Positions 24,834 through 33,776 of a stretch of DNA of 64,000 nucleotides are shown piece after piece; the first letter of the stretch is position 1, and every line of letters starts with the position of its first letter. The stretch lies in assembly GCA_002313515.1 (NCBI GenBank), contig DCBQ01000005.1, positions 1-64,000 of the forward strand. Direction: 5' to 3'. The stretch is from Candidatus Saccharibacteria bacterium UBA1103. GTDB lineage: Bacteria; Patescibacteriota; Saccharimonadia; Saccharimonadales; Saccharimonadaceae. The translations under genes were made by a program, and so were the position numbers. The notes beneath the pieces were generated by a model. It was not told where the DNA came from. It saw only the letters and a list, made by a program, of their open reading frames with translations, and did no database searches.

Positions 24834-25180
24834 TGGCGCTATCTGAATCGGATATCCGTGGTCAGATTGAAGCGTTGGGGGCGGTGATTGACCGCGAGCG
24901 CTCCACTGCCGAAAACGATATTTACGCAGTGCAGGGCGAAATGATGGCGGTGATTAGAAAGAATTCGAATCCGCTACAGTTATCGCTACGCTGTGATTAC
25001 AATCTCGGTAAATTATTGCGCGACCAATACGAGTCGGTGCTAGAAGGACAACACCTAAATAAGAAACATTGGATAACTATTTTATTAACTGAACAGCTAT
25101 CTGACCAGGACGTACACGACCAAATTCGTCACGCTTATGAGGAAACGATAAGGTTGATCGATAAAGAAGATAGTCTCTAG
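24833..25180 (+). CDS. Small helical protein of unknown function
   Basis: 115 residues, predicted all-helical and acidic (MALSESDIRGQIEALGAVID...). No family recognised. The start ATG overlaps the orn stop codon by one base (TAATG), so it is translationally coupled as the third gene of the argS operon. Confidence 0.75.
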   Translation: MALSESDIRGQIEALGAVIDRERSTAENDIYAVQGEMMAVIRKNSNPLQLSLRCDYNLGKLLRDQYESVLEGQHLNKKHWITILLTEQLSDQDVHDQIRHAYEETIRLIDKEDSL

Positions 25181-25193
25181 CTAGAATAACTGG

Positions 25194-26429
25194 CTAATTA
25201 ACACTCTTAATGCGATTGCTTAGCTCGGAATAATCATTATAGGCGGTTTCTAGTAGCTTCTTGGTCTCCTCGTTGTCGGTGCTGTTGTAGATTTCCTTGA
25301 TATCGCTGACTACCTTATCGGTGGCACTCTGCAACTCCTTCTTAAACGAGCTATCTAGTACACCTTGTGATTTAGCTTTGTCTAGATTATTCTTGATGTC
25401 TTCGCTGGCGGTGGGCTCGACAGTGTTGCCATCCTTGTCGGTAGCGGCAATGTCAATTTTGCCTGATAAGATTTTGAACTGCGACTTTGATGTTAAGCTA
25501 ATTTCCGCATTGACATTGGAGATGTTGGTATTAAAGTCTTCGGCGGCATCTTCACCGTACTGAGTAACACCTTGTAGATTGGCGATATCTTGGCCTAGCT
25601 GAGTTAAGCTGGCAGCGGATGGGCCGTTTTGCTTGCTACCGCCAACTGCCGCAATAACCGACACAATGATGACTAGAGCAATTACACCTCCGCCAATTGC
25701 CATAAAGAGTTTGCTTGACAGGGGATTAGCGGATAGAGCCCCAAATCCGCTCTTGCGCGGAGTGTCGGGTGCGATGTAATTCAAGTAGTCAATATTGCCG
25801 TAGGTTGGCTGAGGCGGCTGATCAATTGGTAATTGCCCTGGGCCACCATTAGGAGCAGTGGTCTGTTGACTGTAGGCTTGGTTGGGTGTGGGCTGACCAG
25901 GAATAGCGGGCATGGCTGGTGGTGCCATATAGGCCTGGTTGTAATTTGAGCTGCTAGGCTGCGGCGGCGTGCCATACGGATAACCGTTGGGCTGATTGCT
26001 CTGTGGTGGATAAGAGCCACTATAATTATATCCTTGAGGCATCTGGTTATTGTTGTTATATTGTCCTTGCGCTTGCTGGGAATTGAGAACGAAACTGCTT
26101 GGGTCAATATTGAGACGCTTCTCTTTGCGCAAGCTTGGGGCATAGCCTGAATAGTAGTTAGATGCAATAACAGTGCTACTACCAGCACCATTGACGGGGT
26201 TACTATGTTTATTGTGATGGGTGGCGGGAGCACCGGGTAATATATTGGCATTGCCAGTTGGCATATTTCCGCCGAGCAGGCTATTGTTATTGCCAGCTAC
26301 GGCGGAGTTGTCAACGACGGGCGCTGAATTCAGCGGGTGATGGGGGTCGTTAAAGGACGGTGCTTGATACTGCACTATATTCGGGCTAAAAGTCCGGTTG
26401 GAAGCTCCAGAATCCCCACCTCTACTCAT
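25194..26429 (-). CDS. Membrane protein with long Pro/Gln/Asn-rich cytoplasmic tail
   Basis: 411 residues. Residues about 1-240 are low-complexity (Gln, Asn, Pro, Tyr, Gly). One membrane segment follows (FMAIGGGVIALVIIVSVIAAV), then an extracytoplasmic helical domain of about 150 residues. I choose ATG 26429 over an upstream in-frame ATG because TAATAT ends 7 nt before it and a conventional cytoplasmic tail begins MSRGGDSG. Unknown family; a tail of this type may drive self-association. Divergent from dnaG. Confidence 0.75.
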   Translation of the reverse strand: MSRGGDSGASNRTFSPNIVQYQAPSFNDPHHPLNSAPVVDNSAVAGNNNSLLGGNMPTGNANILPGAPATHHNKHSNPVNGAGSSTVIASNYYSGYAPSLRKEKRLNIDPSSFVLNSQQAQGQYNNNNQMPQGYNYSGSYPPQSNQPNGYPYGTPPQPSSSNYNQAYMAPPAMPAIPGQPTPNQAYSQQTTAPNGGPGQLPIDQPPQPTYGNIDYLNYIAPDTPRKSGFGALSANPLSSKLFMAIGGGVIALVIIVSVIAAVGGSKQNGPSAASLTQLGQDIANLQGVTQYGEDAAEDFNTNISNVNAEISLTSKSQFKILSGKIDIAATDKDGNTVEPTASEDIKNNLDKAKSQGVLDSSFKKELQSATDKVVSDIKEIYNSTDNEETKKLLETAYNDYSELSNRIKSVN

Positions 26430-26485
26430 ACTTAAAATATTAACACAAGCGGCACTGATTCTCAATCTAATATATAATATAGTCA

Positions 26486-28315
26486 ATGAGCGATTTGAAT
26501 GACGCCAAGGAAGAAATTCGGTCGAAGCTGGCCATCGAGGATGTGATTGGCCAGTATGTGCAGCTGAAGCGAGCAGGGCGGTACTGGAAGGGCCTTAGTC
26601 CTTTCACTAACGAACGCACGCCATCCTTTATTGTGACGCCAGAACGTGACATCTGGCACGACTTCTCCTCTGGTCAGGGTGGCGATATCTTTAGCTTTAT
26701 TATGTTAGCGGAAGGCGTAGACTTCATGGGCGCCATGGAAATATTAGCCAAGAAGGCTGGGGTGGACTTGTCACAATATGACCGCCGTCGACCGCAAGGG
26801 CAAGGTCAGAAAAAAGAGCGCATTTTAGATATGAATATACTGGCAGTTAACTATTTCCAGCATTGCTTAATTGACTCAAAACCAGCTATGTCCTACGCTC
26901 GCGATAAGCGACAGCTCACCAAGCAAACTATCCTGGATTGGGGTATTGGCTATGCTCCCAGTCGTCATAATCTAAAACAGTTATTAATGGATAAGGGTTA
27001 TAGTCGCGAAGAGATAAAATCGGCGGGACTGAATCTGTTCGAGGACTATAATTTTCGTGGCGAAGGTGAAGGTTACCATGGTGGTAATCGCCTAATGATA
27101 CCATTAAGGGATAGTCAGGGTCAGGTGGTTGGTTTTACTGCGCGTATCTTAGATAATCACCAACCGAAGTACATCAACACGCCAGCCACCCTGGTGTACG
27201 ACAAGGGTCGGCAGTTGTTTGGGTTGAGCTTTGCCAAAAAAGCAATTCGTGAGCAGGACTTTGTAATTGTGGTGGAGGGCAATATGGATGTGATGACATC
27301 TAGTCAAGCAGGGGTAAAAAATATTGTGGCAGTGGCGGGCACGGCACTAACCGAGTACCATCTAAAATCGCTAGGACGCTTAACTAACGACATCCGATTC
27401 TGCTTTGATAGTGACCGGGCGGGCGTAGCAGCCACTGAGCGGGCAATTAAACTTGCTGAACCATTGGACTTGAAGCTATCGGTAATCGATTATTCCTCGG
27501 CAGGCGTAAAGGACCCAGACGAGCTAATAAAAAAGGATGTTGAAGCTTGGAAGAAGCTAGCTAGTACCAACGTGCCAGCGGTGGACTGGGTGATCAATAA
27601 ATACGTGGCGACCAACGACCTTACTACAGCTGAGGGTAAGAAGGAGGTGACCACTAAAGCCTTGAACGTAGTGCGCGGCCTGAGCGATCCTGTGGAAGTG
27701 GAGTTCTACTTAAAGAAGATTGCGGATGTTACAGGGGTTAGCCTTGATAGTGTCAAGGCTAAGCTAAAAGGTGAGGCTACTAAAGCTGCGGCTAGACCAG
27801 TACACTTAAAGCCTGCCAAGACTAAGCTAGACGAATTGGGCAAACGCAATAGCCAGTACTGTTTAAACGCCATCTTTGCTATTGCTAGCCAAGATCAGAC
27901 TTGCCGCGGTCTGCTGGTGCATCTGCCGGATGACGCTCTGAATGACGTATTTCAACGCTTAAAATATCTGTTACTTAATCAGCCCCTGGAAGGGCAGCCA
28001 GTCAAGCTGACTAGCGACTTATCGGACAAACTGGCTGAGTTAACCATGTTCTACGATCAAGAACTGGCGGCTGCTAAAAATAACCGACTGATGATTCTGG
28101 AGAATTTTACGCAGCTAGAACGCTTAAAAACTGCTACTCGACTAGATCAACTACAGGCACAGTTCAACGAAGCTTTTGAACAGGGAAATGATGGGGTAGC
28201 GAGCGATATTAATCGGGAAATGAATGTGGTGCGTGGGCAATTGAATAACATTGAACGTAGTAATGCTAGTAACGACTTTGCTGGGCTAAGGACAATTTGG
28301 CAAATCAAGGATTAG
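26486..28315 (+). CDS. dnaG: DNA primase DnaG without zinc-ribbon ligands
   Basis: 609 residues, full length. It makes RNA primers at the replication fork. The N-terminal domain keeps the fold sequence but all four zinc ligands are replaced: usual CPFH is SPFT and usual HCFGCG is HDFSSG. The RNA-polymerase core and TOPRIM motifs (VVEGNMDVM, FDSDRAG) are intact, and a C-terminal helicase-binding region is present. TATAAT ends 7 nt before ATG. Primases of this zinc-free type exist elsewhere, so it is likely functional. Confidence 0.95.
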   Translation: MSDLNDAKEEIRSKLAIEDVIGQYVQLKRAGRYWKGLSPFTNERTPSFIVTPERDIWHDFSSGQGGDIFSFIMLAEGVDFMGAMEILAKKAGVDLSQYDRRRPQGQGQKKERILDMNILAVNYFQHCLIDSKPAMSYARDKRQLTKQTILDWGIGYAPSRHNLKQLLMDKGYSREEIKSAGLNLFEDYNFRGEGEGYHGGNRLMIPLRDSQGQVVGFTARILDNHQPKYINTPATLVYDKGRQLFGLSFAKKAIREQDFVIVVEGNMDVMTSSQAGVKNIVAVAGTALTEYHLKSLGRLTNDIRFCFDSDRAGVAATERAIKLAEPLDLKLSVIDYSSAGVKDPDELIKKDVEAWKKLASTNVPAVDWVINKYVATNDLTTAEGKKEVTTKALNVVRGLSDPVEVEFYLKKIADVTGVSLDSVKAKLKGEATKAAARPVHLKPAKTKLDELGKRNSQYCLNAIFAIASQDQTCRGLLVHLPDDALNDVFQRLKYLLLNQPLEGQPVKLTSDLSDKLAELTMFYDQELAAAKNNRLMILENFTQLERLKTATRLDQLQAQFNEAFEQGNDGVASDINREMNVVRGQLNNIERSNASNDFAGLRTIWQIKD

Positions 28316-28452
28316 CTATTGCATAGCCGATGTGGCTGTGGTAATATTTACTATGAGTATGGGCTTATTTTAGCTTGCGCGCATGAAGAAGCGCTGATGA
28401 AAATTCCAACACTATAAAATAAACAGCTAAGTTGCTAAGAAGGGAGTTTTGC

Positions 28453-29571
28453 GTGGCGAAGAAAAAGCAGAAGCCGTCGATTGACGAAGACATTTTGCTA
28501 AATGAGAGTGCTGATTTAACTGACGGTGACATGCCAGAGGATCTAGAGGCCGTTGATATCGACGATGATACGGTTATCGAGCCGACCGATATTGATGAGA
28601 TTTCAGATGACTCAGTGCGGGTGTACCTACGGGAAATCGGTCGTATTCCGCTATTGAAGCCTGAGGAAGAGGCAGAACTGGCGCAGGAAATTATTAAAAA
28701 TGTCGAGCCGCTAAAACAAGCCGAGCAGGAACTAGAGGAAGTTAAGAAACAGCTAGCGGACAAAAATTTGGATCAGAGCACTAAGGCTAAGCTGCGCAGA
28801 CAGCAGAGCAAGCTGAATCTAAAAATCAAGCGATTGAAGCGGCCGAAAGATAAAATGGCCGAGGCCAATATGCGCCTAGTGGTTAGTATTGCTAAGCGTT
28901 ATTCTGGTCGTGGGCTGGACTTTCTTGACCTAATTCAAGAGGGCAATACGGGCTTGTTGCGTGCGGTAGAGAAATTCGATCCGGATAAGGGCTTTAAGTT
29001 CTCGACCTATGCCACCTGGTGGATTCGTCAGGCTATTACCCGAGCTATCGCCGACCAGGCTCGCACTATTCGCATTCCAGTACACATGGTGGAAACTATC
29101 AATAAACTATTACGTACTCAGCGCAAACTGACCCAGGACTTGAACCGTGAACCGACTGTCGAGGAGTTAGCTAAAGCGATGGATGAGACGCCAGAAAAAA
29201 TTAAATATGTGTTCAAGATCAAGCAAGACATCCAGTCACTGGATGCCACCATCGGCGGTAGCGATGACGACGATTCGTCCGAACTAGGTAACTTTGTTGA
29301 GGATGATACGACCGCTAGCCCGGAGGACGCTGCGAGTAATCATCTATTGAAAGAGCAGGTAATGGAAGTAGTTGGTACGCTATCGGATCGCGAGCAGAAG
29401 ATTATAAAACTCCGCTTTGGCCTGGATGGCGGTCGTCCGCATACCCTCGAGGAAGTGGGCGCAGAATTTGCAGTGACCCGTGAGCGTATTCGCCAAATTG
29501 AGGCGAAAGCCCTGGCTAAGTTGCGCAAGAACAAGGAAACCGACCGTCTGCACGACTATCTAGAACAGTAA
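28453..29571 (+). CDS. rpoD: Primary sigma factor (sigma-70/SigA)
   Basis: 372 residues from GTG 28453, chosen because AAGGGAG lies 6-7 nt upstream. A short acidic N-terminus replaces region 1.1. Region 1.2 ([15 protein letters not shown]), region 2 ([43 protein letters not shown]), region 3 and region 4 ([15 protein letters not shown]) are complete. It is the vegetative factor that would read the extended -10 promoters found throughout the window. Confidence 0.96.
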   Translation: MAKKKQKPSIDEDILLNESADLTDGDMPEDLEAVDIDDDTVIEPTDIDEISDDSVRVYLREIGRIPLLKPEEEAELAQEIIKNVEPLKQAEQELEEVKKQLADKNLDQSTKAKLRRQQSKLNLKIKRLKRPKDKMAEANMRLVVSIAKRYSGRGLDFLDLIQEGNTGLLRAVEKFDPDKGFKFSTYATWWIRQAITRAIADQARTIRIPVHMVETINKLLRTQRKLTQDLNREPTVEELAKAMDETPEKIKYVFKIKQDIQSLDATIGGSDDDDSSELGNFVEDDTTASPEDAASNHLLKEQVMEVVGTLSDREQKIIKLRFGLDGGRPHTLEEVGAEFAVTRERIRQIEAKALAKLRKNKETDRLHDYLEQ

Positions 29572-29579
29572 TAACTTTA

Positions 29580-29637
29580 GTGTCCCGCCCTAGTGAGGGC
29601 GGGCAAGCTGGCGCTTTAGCGCCGCTGGGTGGGTTTG
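29580..29637 (+). repeat. Family-A repeat between rpoD and polA
   Basis: TCCCGCCC-TAGTGA-GGGCGGG, CAAGCT, GGCGC/GCGCC, GCTGGGTGGGTTTGG. Its stop-free frame reads SRPSEGGQAG...LGGF and is by chance or design in frame with polA. Confidence 0.9.
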
Positions 29638-29663
29638 GCTGTATATGGTGCTACAATATACCT

Positions 29664-32210
29664 ATGAGTAACCCAACCCTCGCCGGTAATAAGAAAATTT
29701 TAGCCCTGATTGATGGTAAGTCCGTCTTTTATCGGGGCTATTATGGTATGCCGCACCTTAGCACCAAGGATGGCACGCCGACTGGTGGAGTGTACGGTTT
29801 TGCCATGCTGGCTTTGCAACTAATCAATCAGATTAAACCAGATTACGTGGCGGTGGCGTGGGACAAGCCACATACTAATATCCGTCGCCGTCTAAAAATT
29901 TATTCGGGCTACAAGGCTGGACGTAAGCCAGCCCCGCCAGACTTTTATCAGCAGATTCCGATTCTGCATAAATTACTGGCGGCGCTGGGCTGGCCGTTAT
30001 ACGAGCTGGACGATTACGAGGCCGATGACATTATGGGCACGCTAAGTAAACAGGCCAACGAGCAGGGTATTTTTACGGTTATGATCACCTCGGATCTAGA
30101 TATGTTGCAGCTAATTGATGACGATACTGAGCTGTTCGCCATGAAGAAAGGGTTGGCTAATATTGAGAAGTTTGATCGCCACGCCTTTGAGGAAAAATAC
30201 GGCATTAAGGTTGAACAATTTTTGGATCTGAAGGCCCTGAAGGGAGATAACTCTGATAATATCCCCGGCGTACCCGGCGTGGGTGAAAAAACGGGCATTA
30301 AGCTGCTACAAGACTATGGCACGCTGGATGGCGTTTATGAACATGTGGATGAAGTCAAGGGCAGCTTACACGATAAATTGATTAACGGTCGCAATTCGGC
30401 CTACATGTCGCGGGAACTGGGGTTGATTATGTGCGATGCGCCACTGACCTTAGATTTGAAAGCCATGGATATGCGCAACTTGGACCGGGCCAAACTACAT
30501 AAGATGCTATTGGACCTCGAGTTTACTAGCCTAATTAAGAAACTGCCCGACGTCATGCAGGATGACAGCGGTGAGATGGTGACCACTGGCCATACGCTAC
30601 CGAATACTAAAATTATAGATAGTGAATTGCCGCTCAGCGAAGTGGTGATGGTGCAGGCAGTAGATGACCAGCTGTACCTCAGTCCCGATAAGGAACGGGC
30701 CTATAAGGCTAGTTGGCAGCGGACGGCGGAACTGTTAAAAGGCAAGCGGGTAATTACCCATGACGCTAAGAAATTAGCTGAACAATTTCTGTCTCGCAAC
30801 CTTGATGTTAATTGGACGGTAGAATTTGACACCAAGCATGCTCAGTTTTTGATTAATTCCTTGAACGGCAGCCGGGAACTTAGTGAAATCGTGGCCGATC
30901 TAAAGCCAACCTCCGCTACCACGACTGACCAGCTAGCTACCGTATGGATGCTATATAACGAGCTGTCACCCGAACTAGCCAAACTAACTAAATTAAATGA
31001 CCTGGCGCATAATGTGGATTTTCCGCTGCAGCTACTGCTGGCGAAAATTGAGGCGCGGGGGATGTTAGTGGACACGGCGCAGCTGGCTAAAATGTCGGAC
31101 GACTTGGACGGGCGGATTAATGATCTGCAGTCACAGATATGGCAGGGCGTGGGTTATGAATTTAATATTGGCAGCCCGAAGCAGCTATCCGAGGCGCTCT
31201 TTGATAAGCTCGGTCTACCGGCCACTAAGAAGCGCAATAAGAGTGGCTTCTACCCCACGGGCGCCAAGGAGCTGGCTAAGTTGCACGGTGCTAATCCGGT
31301 AATTGAACTGATTGAGCAGTACCGGATGCTAACCAAACTAAAGTCCACCTATATCGACACATTACCGAAAGCGGTCGGCCTTGACGGGCGGATTCATACC
31401 ACCTTTAGTCAGGACGTGACGGCGACGGGACGGTTGTCGTCCTCTAATCCAAATCTACAAAATATCCCCAGTCGTACCGCCGAGGGTAAGGAAATTAAAA
31501 AATGCTTTGTAGCGCCGGCGGGGCGGGTAATCGTAAATGCCGATTATGCCCAGTTCGAGCTACGGCTCGCAACCGCACTGGCACATGATCAACGCATGAT
31601 CGAGATGTTCAGCGATGACCGTAACGATATTCACCGTATGACTGCCGCCGAGGCATACGGTATTCCGGTGGACCAGGTGACGGATGAGCAGCGGCGCCAT
31701 GCTAAGGTGATTAACTTTGGTGTGCTATACGGCATGAGTCCGCACGGCCTGGCCGAGGCGACCGGTATGGATTTTGGTGCGGCTAAAAAATTTATTGACC
31801 GCTACTTCGCTGTGCGTCAACCGATTCGGGACTACCTGGATCAGACCCTTGAAATGGCGGCGGAGCAGGGCTGCGTGGAGACGCTGTTTGGCCGGCGCCG
31901 TCCAACCCCCGATGTGAAATCGAGCAACTTCATGGTACGCGAGGCGGCCAAGCGGGCGGCGGCCAACATGCCGATTCAGGGCACCGAGGCCGATCTAATG
32001 AAAATGGCGATGCTAAGGGTTGAGGCGGCCCTACCAGATACAGCCCTGCAGGTCATGCAGGTGCACGATTCCATCATGGTGGAATGTGACGAAGTGGACG
32101 CGCCAGAAATCGCCGCCCAGATGAAGCAAATCATGGAAAATATCTATCCAGCCCTCGGCGTCCGCCTACTTGTCGATGCTCAGTGGGGTCCCAGCTGGGG
32201 AAATCTATGA
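29664..32210 (+). CDS. polA: DNA polymerase I with degenerate proofreading domain
   Basis: 848 residues from ATG 29664. TGC-TACAAT ends 6 nt before it, so the 28-codon upstream extension, which is only repeat sequence, is not likely to be translated. Domains: 5' nuclease (about 10-290; DDYEADDIMG, KGDNSDNIPGVPGVGEKTG), a 3'-5' exonuclease fold lacking the DxE metal-binding motif, and the polymerase (motif A DYAQFELR, motif B KVINFGVLYG, motif C VHDSIMVE, where the usual HDE is HDS). It fills gaps and removes Okazaki primers. Confidence 0.96.
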   Translation: MSNPTLAGNKKILALIDGKSVFYRGYYGMPHLSTKDGTPTGGVYGFAMLALQLINQIKPDYVAVAWDKPHTNIRRRLKIYSGYKAGRKPAPPDFYQQIPILHKLLAALGWPLYELDDYEADDIMGTLSKQANEQGIFTVMITSDLDMLQLIDDDTELFAMKKGLANIEKFDRHAFEEKYGIKVEQFLDLKALKGDNSDNIPGVPGVGEKTGIKLLQDYGTLDGVYEHVDEVKGSLHDKLINGRNSAYMSRELGLIMCDAPLTLDLKAMDMRNLDRAKLHKMLLDLEFTSLIKKLPDVMQDDSGEMVTTGHTLPNTKIIDSELPLSEVVMVQAVDDQLYLSPDKERAYKASWQRTAELLKGKRVITHDAKKLAEQFLSRNLDVNWTVEFDTKHAQFLINSLNGSRELSEIVADLKPTSATTTDQLATVWMLYNELSPELAKLTKLNDLAHNVDFPLQLLLAKIEARGMLVDTAQLAKMSDDLDGRINDLQSQIWQGVGYEFNIGSPKQLSEALFDKLGLPATKKRNKSGFYPTGAKELAKLHGANPVIELIEQYRMLTKLKSTYIDTLPKAVGLDGRIHTTFSQDVTATGRLSSSNPNLQNIPSRTAEGKEIKKCFVAPAGRVIVNADYAQFELRLATALAHDQRMIEMFSDDRNDIHRMTAAEAYGIPVDQVTDEQRRHAKVINFGVLYGMSPHGLAEATGMDFGAAKKFIDRYFAVRQPIRDYLDQTLEMAAEQGCVETLFGRRRPTPDVKSSNFMVREAAKRAAANMPIQGTEADLMKMAMLRVEAALPDTALQVMQVHDSIMVECDEVDAPEIAAQMKQIMENIYPALGVRLLVDAQWGPSWGNL

Positions 32211-32259
32211 TACTGTCATAGCATGACACTACGCTGGAGCTCTGTCGGTAGGCGCGCTT

Positions 32260-32288
32260 TTGACACCGTGACGTCATGGTGGTATGAT
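32260..32288 (+). promoter_or_regulatory. Near-consensus promoter
   Basis: TTGACA, 17 nt, TATGAT. The hexamer ends 10 nt before ATG 32299, so the transcript begins essentially at the start codon. Confidence 0.85.
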
Positions 32289-32298
32289 GTGGAGTATT

Positions 32299-32931
32299 AT
32301 GAGGCGCGGAAGATTTGGACTAATACTACTGATAGCGGTAGTGTTAATGGTGATGGTGGGCGCAATATTTTGGCTGGGCTCGAATGTATTGACGTCGGGC
32401 AGTCAGCACAAGGCAACTGAACAAGGCAAAAACAATAGGGTTCTGCGTGAGCCGAAGGATGACACGCGGGTGACCTTAAGCGTGCGTGGTCCGGTGGTAG
32501 CCAAAGAGAATAGCTATACAATTAGCATTGACATCAGTGGTGCATCGCGCAAATTATACGTCAACAAAGCATACGGCGGCGCGGAGCTTGTCAAGATTGA
32601 GCTAGACAACAATCGGGATTCATTCAAGAACTTCCTACTGGCCTTATCAGACAACGGTTATGCATCGACCATTAAGTCGGATGTAAAACAGAATAATGGC
32701 CTATGCTCGACTGGTCAGCTGATCAACTTTGGCCTATTCGAGACCAAGGATAAACAGGTGTTGAATAGCTGGACTACTTCGTGTGGTAATACGGCGGGTG
32801 ACTTTGGCGGTAATCGTAGCCGTGTGATTGCCTTGATTCTAGATCAGTTCCCTGATGGCAAACAGCAGATCGATAAAGCATTAGATAAGATTAATAAGCA
32901 AGAGGATGGCGTGCTATCGCTAACCTTCTAA
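32299..32931 (+). CDS. Membrane-anchored protein of unknown function
   Basis: 210 residues. A single N-terminal membrane segment (about 5-28) precedes an extracytoplasmic domain with two Cys that could form a disulfide (LCSTG, TSCGN). ATG 32299 is preferred to the upstream in-frame ATG because the promoter at 32260-32288 starts transcription next to it. No family recognised. An RHH protein gene follows after 10 nt. Confidence 0.75.
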   Translation: MRRGRFGLILLIAVVLMVMVGAIFWLGSNVLTSGSQHKATEQGKNNRVLREPKDDTRVTLSVRGPVVAKENSYTISIDISGASRKLYVNKAYGGAELVKIELDNNRDSFKNFLLALSDNGYASTIKSDVKQNNGLCSTGQLINFGLFETKDKQVLNSWTTSCGNTAGDFGGNRSRVIALILDQFPDGKQQIDKALDKINKQEDGVLSLTF

Positions 32932-32941
32932 GGAGAAATAA

Positions 32942-33172
32942 ATGAAAGAAGAAACCCCTAAGACTACTAAAACCACGGTTTATCTACCGGACAATTTACG
33001 CCTAGAAGTTAAGAAGCATATCCTAGATACTGGCGAAACGTTATCCAAGTTTACCGAGATTGCCTTGCGCAACCAGCTAGAGATGGATGCTTCGCGGGCG
33101 GGCAAGAAGCGCATTGAGAAGTTAAAGCAGACCGATGAGCTGGATAGTGTGATTAAGGATTTGCTAAAATAG
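32942..33172 (+). CDS. Ribbon-helix-helix (CopG/MetJ-like) protein
   Basis: 76 residues. KTTVYLPDNLRLEVKKHI is the RHH beta strand plus helix A, then a GETLSKFTEIALRNQL helix B, then a charged tail. Probably a small dimeric DNA-binding regulator. An orphan antitoxin is the alternative, but no toxin partner follows. AAGGAG ribosome-binding site; co-transcribed with the preceding gene. Confidence 0.8.
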   Translation: MKEETPKTTKTTVYLPDNLRLEVKKHILDTGETLSKFTEIALRNQLEMDASRAGKKRIEKLKQTDELDSVIKDLLK

Positions 33173-33197
33173 AAATAGAAAATAGACAGGAGGGTAT

Positions 33198-33776
33198 ATG
33201 AAAATTAAAGCTTTACTATTCGATAACTTTGGCGTACTGATGGATCCGGTTTATGATACTTTTTGCGAGACCGTTCCGAAGGATGTCTTTGACCAGATTG
33301 TGGCGGCGGGACGGCTGTCGGATGCTGGGAAGATTACTAATGACGAGCGCAACTTGCTGATGCGGGCGATTCTACAGCCATTAGGCCGAGACGCTGCACA
33401 AGAGATTGAGGCGGCGATGGGCCGATCAAAGCGCAACCAGAAATTATTTGAGTTTATAGAGGCGCACCGCAAGCAGTATAAAATGGCGATTGTGTCAAAC
33501 GCCTCGGCTAACGTACTGGAGCTATATAAGGGCGTCGACCTGAATAAATATTTTGATCAAGTGATTTGGTCGTATCAGGTGAAGGAAATTAAGCCGGAGC
33601 CGGAGATTTACCGTTTGGCGGCGGAGCGGCTAGGTGTACAGCCTGACGAATGCGTCTTTATCGACGACCGGCAAAGTAATGTCGATGGTGCGGTGACGGC
33701 CGGCATGAAGGGAATCCAGTACCGCGATTTTGAACAGTTCAAGGCGGATCTAGCGAAGTTAGAGCAGGAGGACTAG
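33198..33776 (+). CDS. HAD-superfamily hydrolase (subfamily IA)
   Basis: 192 residues. Motif I is LLFDNFGV (Asp9 nucleophile), motif II IVSNAS, motif III around VKEIKPEPEIY, motif IV FIDDRQSNVDGA. A cytoplasmic phosphatase of unknown substrate. AGGAGG ribosome-binding site. Its stop codon is directly followed by the fpg start. Confidence 0.9.
   Translation: MKIKALLFDNFGVLMDPVYDTFCETVPKDVFDQIVAAGRLSDAGKITNDERNLLMRAILQPLGRDAAQEIEAAMGRSKRNQKLFEFIEAHRKQYKMAIVSNASANVLELYKGVDLNKYFDQVIWSYQVKEIKPEPEIYRLAAERLGVQPDECVFIDDRQSNVDGAVTAGMKGIQYRDFEQFKADLAKLEQED

Noticed and set aside
29580..29663. N-terminal extension of PolA starting at GTG 29580
   Set aside because: It is entirely repeat sequence and lies upstream of the -10 element that ends 6 nt before the proper ATG.
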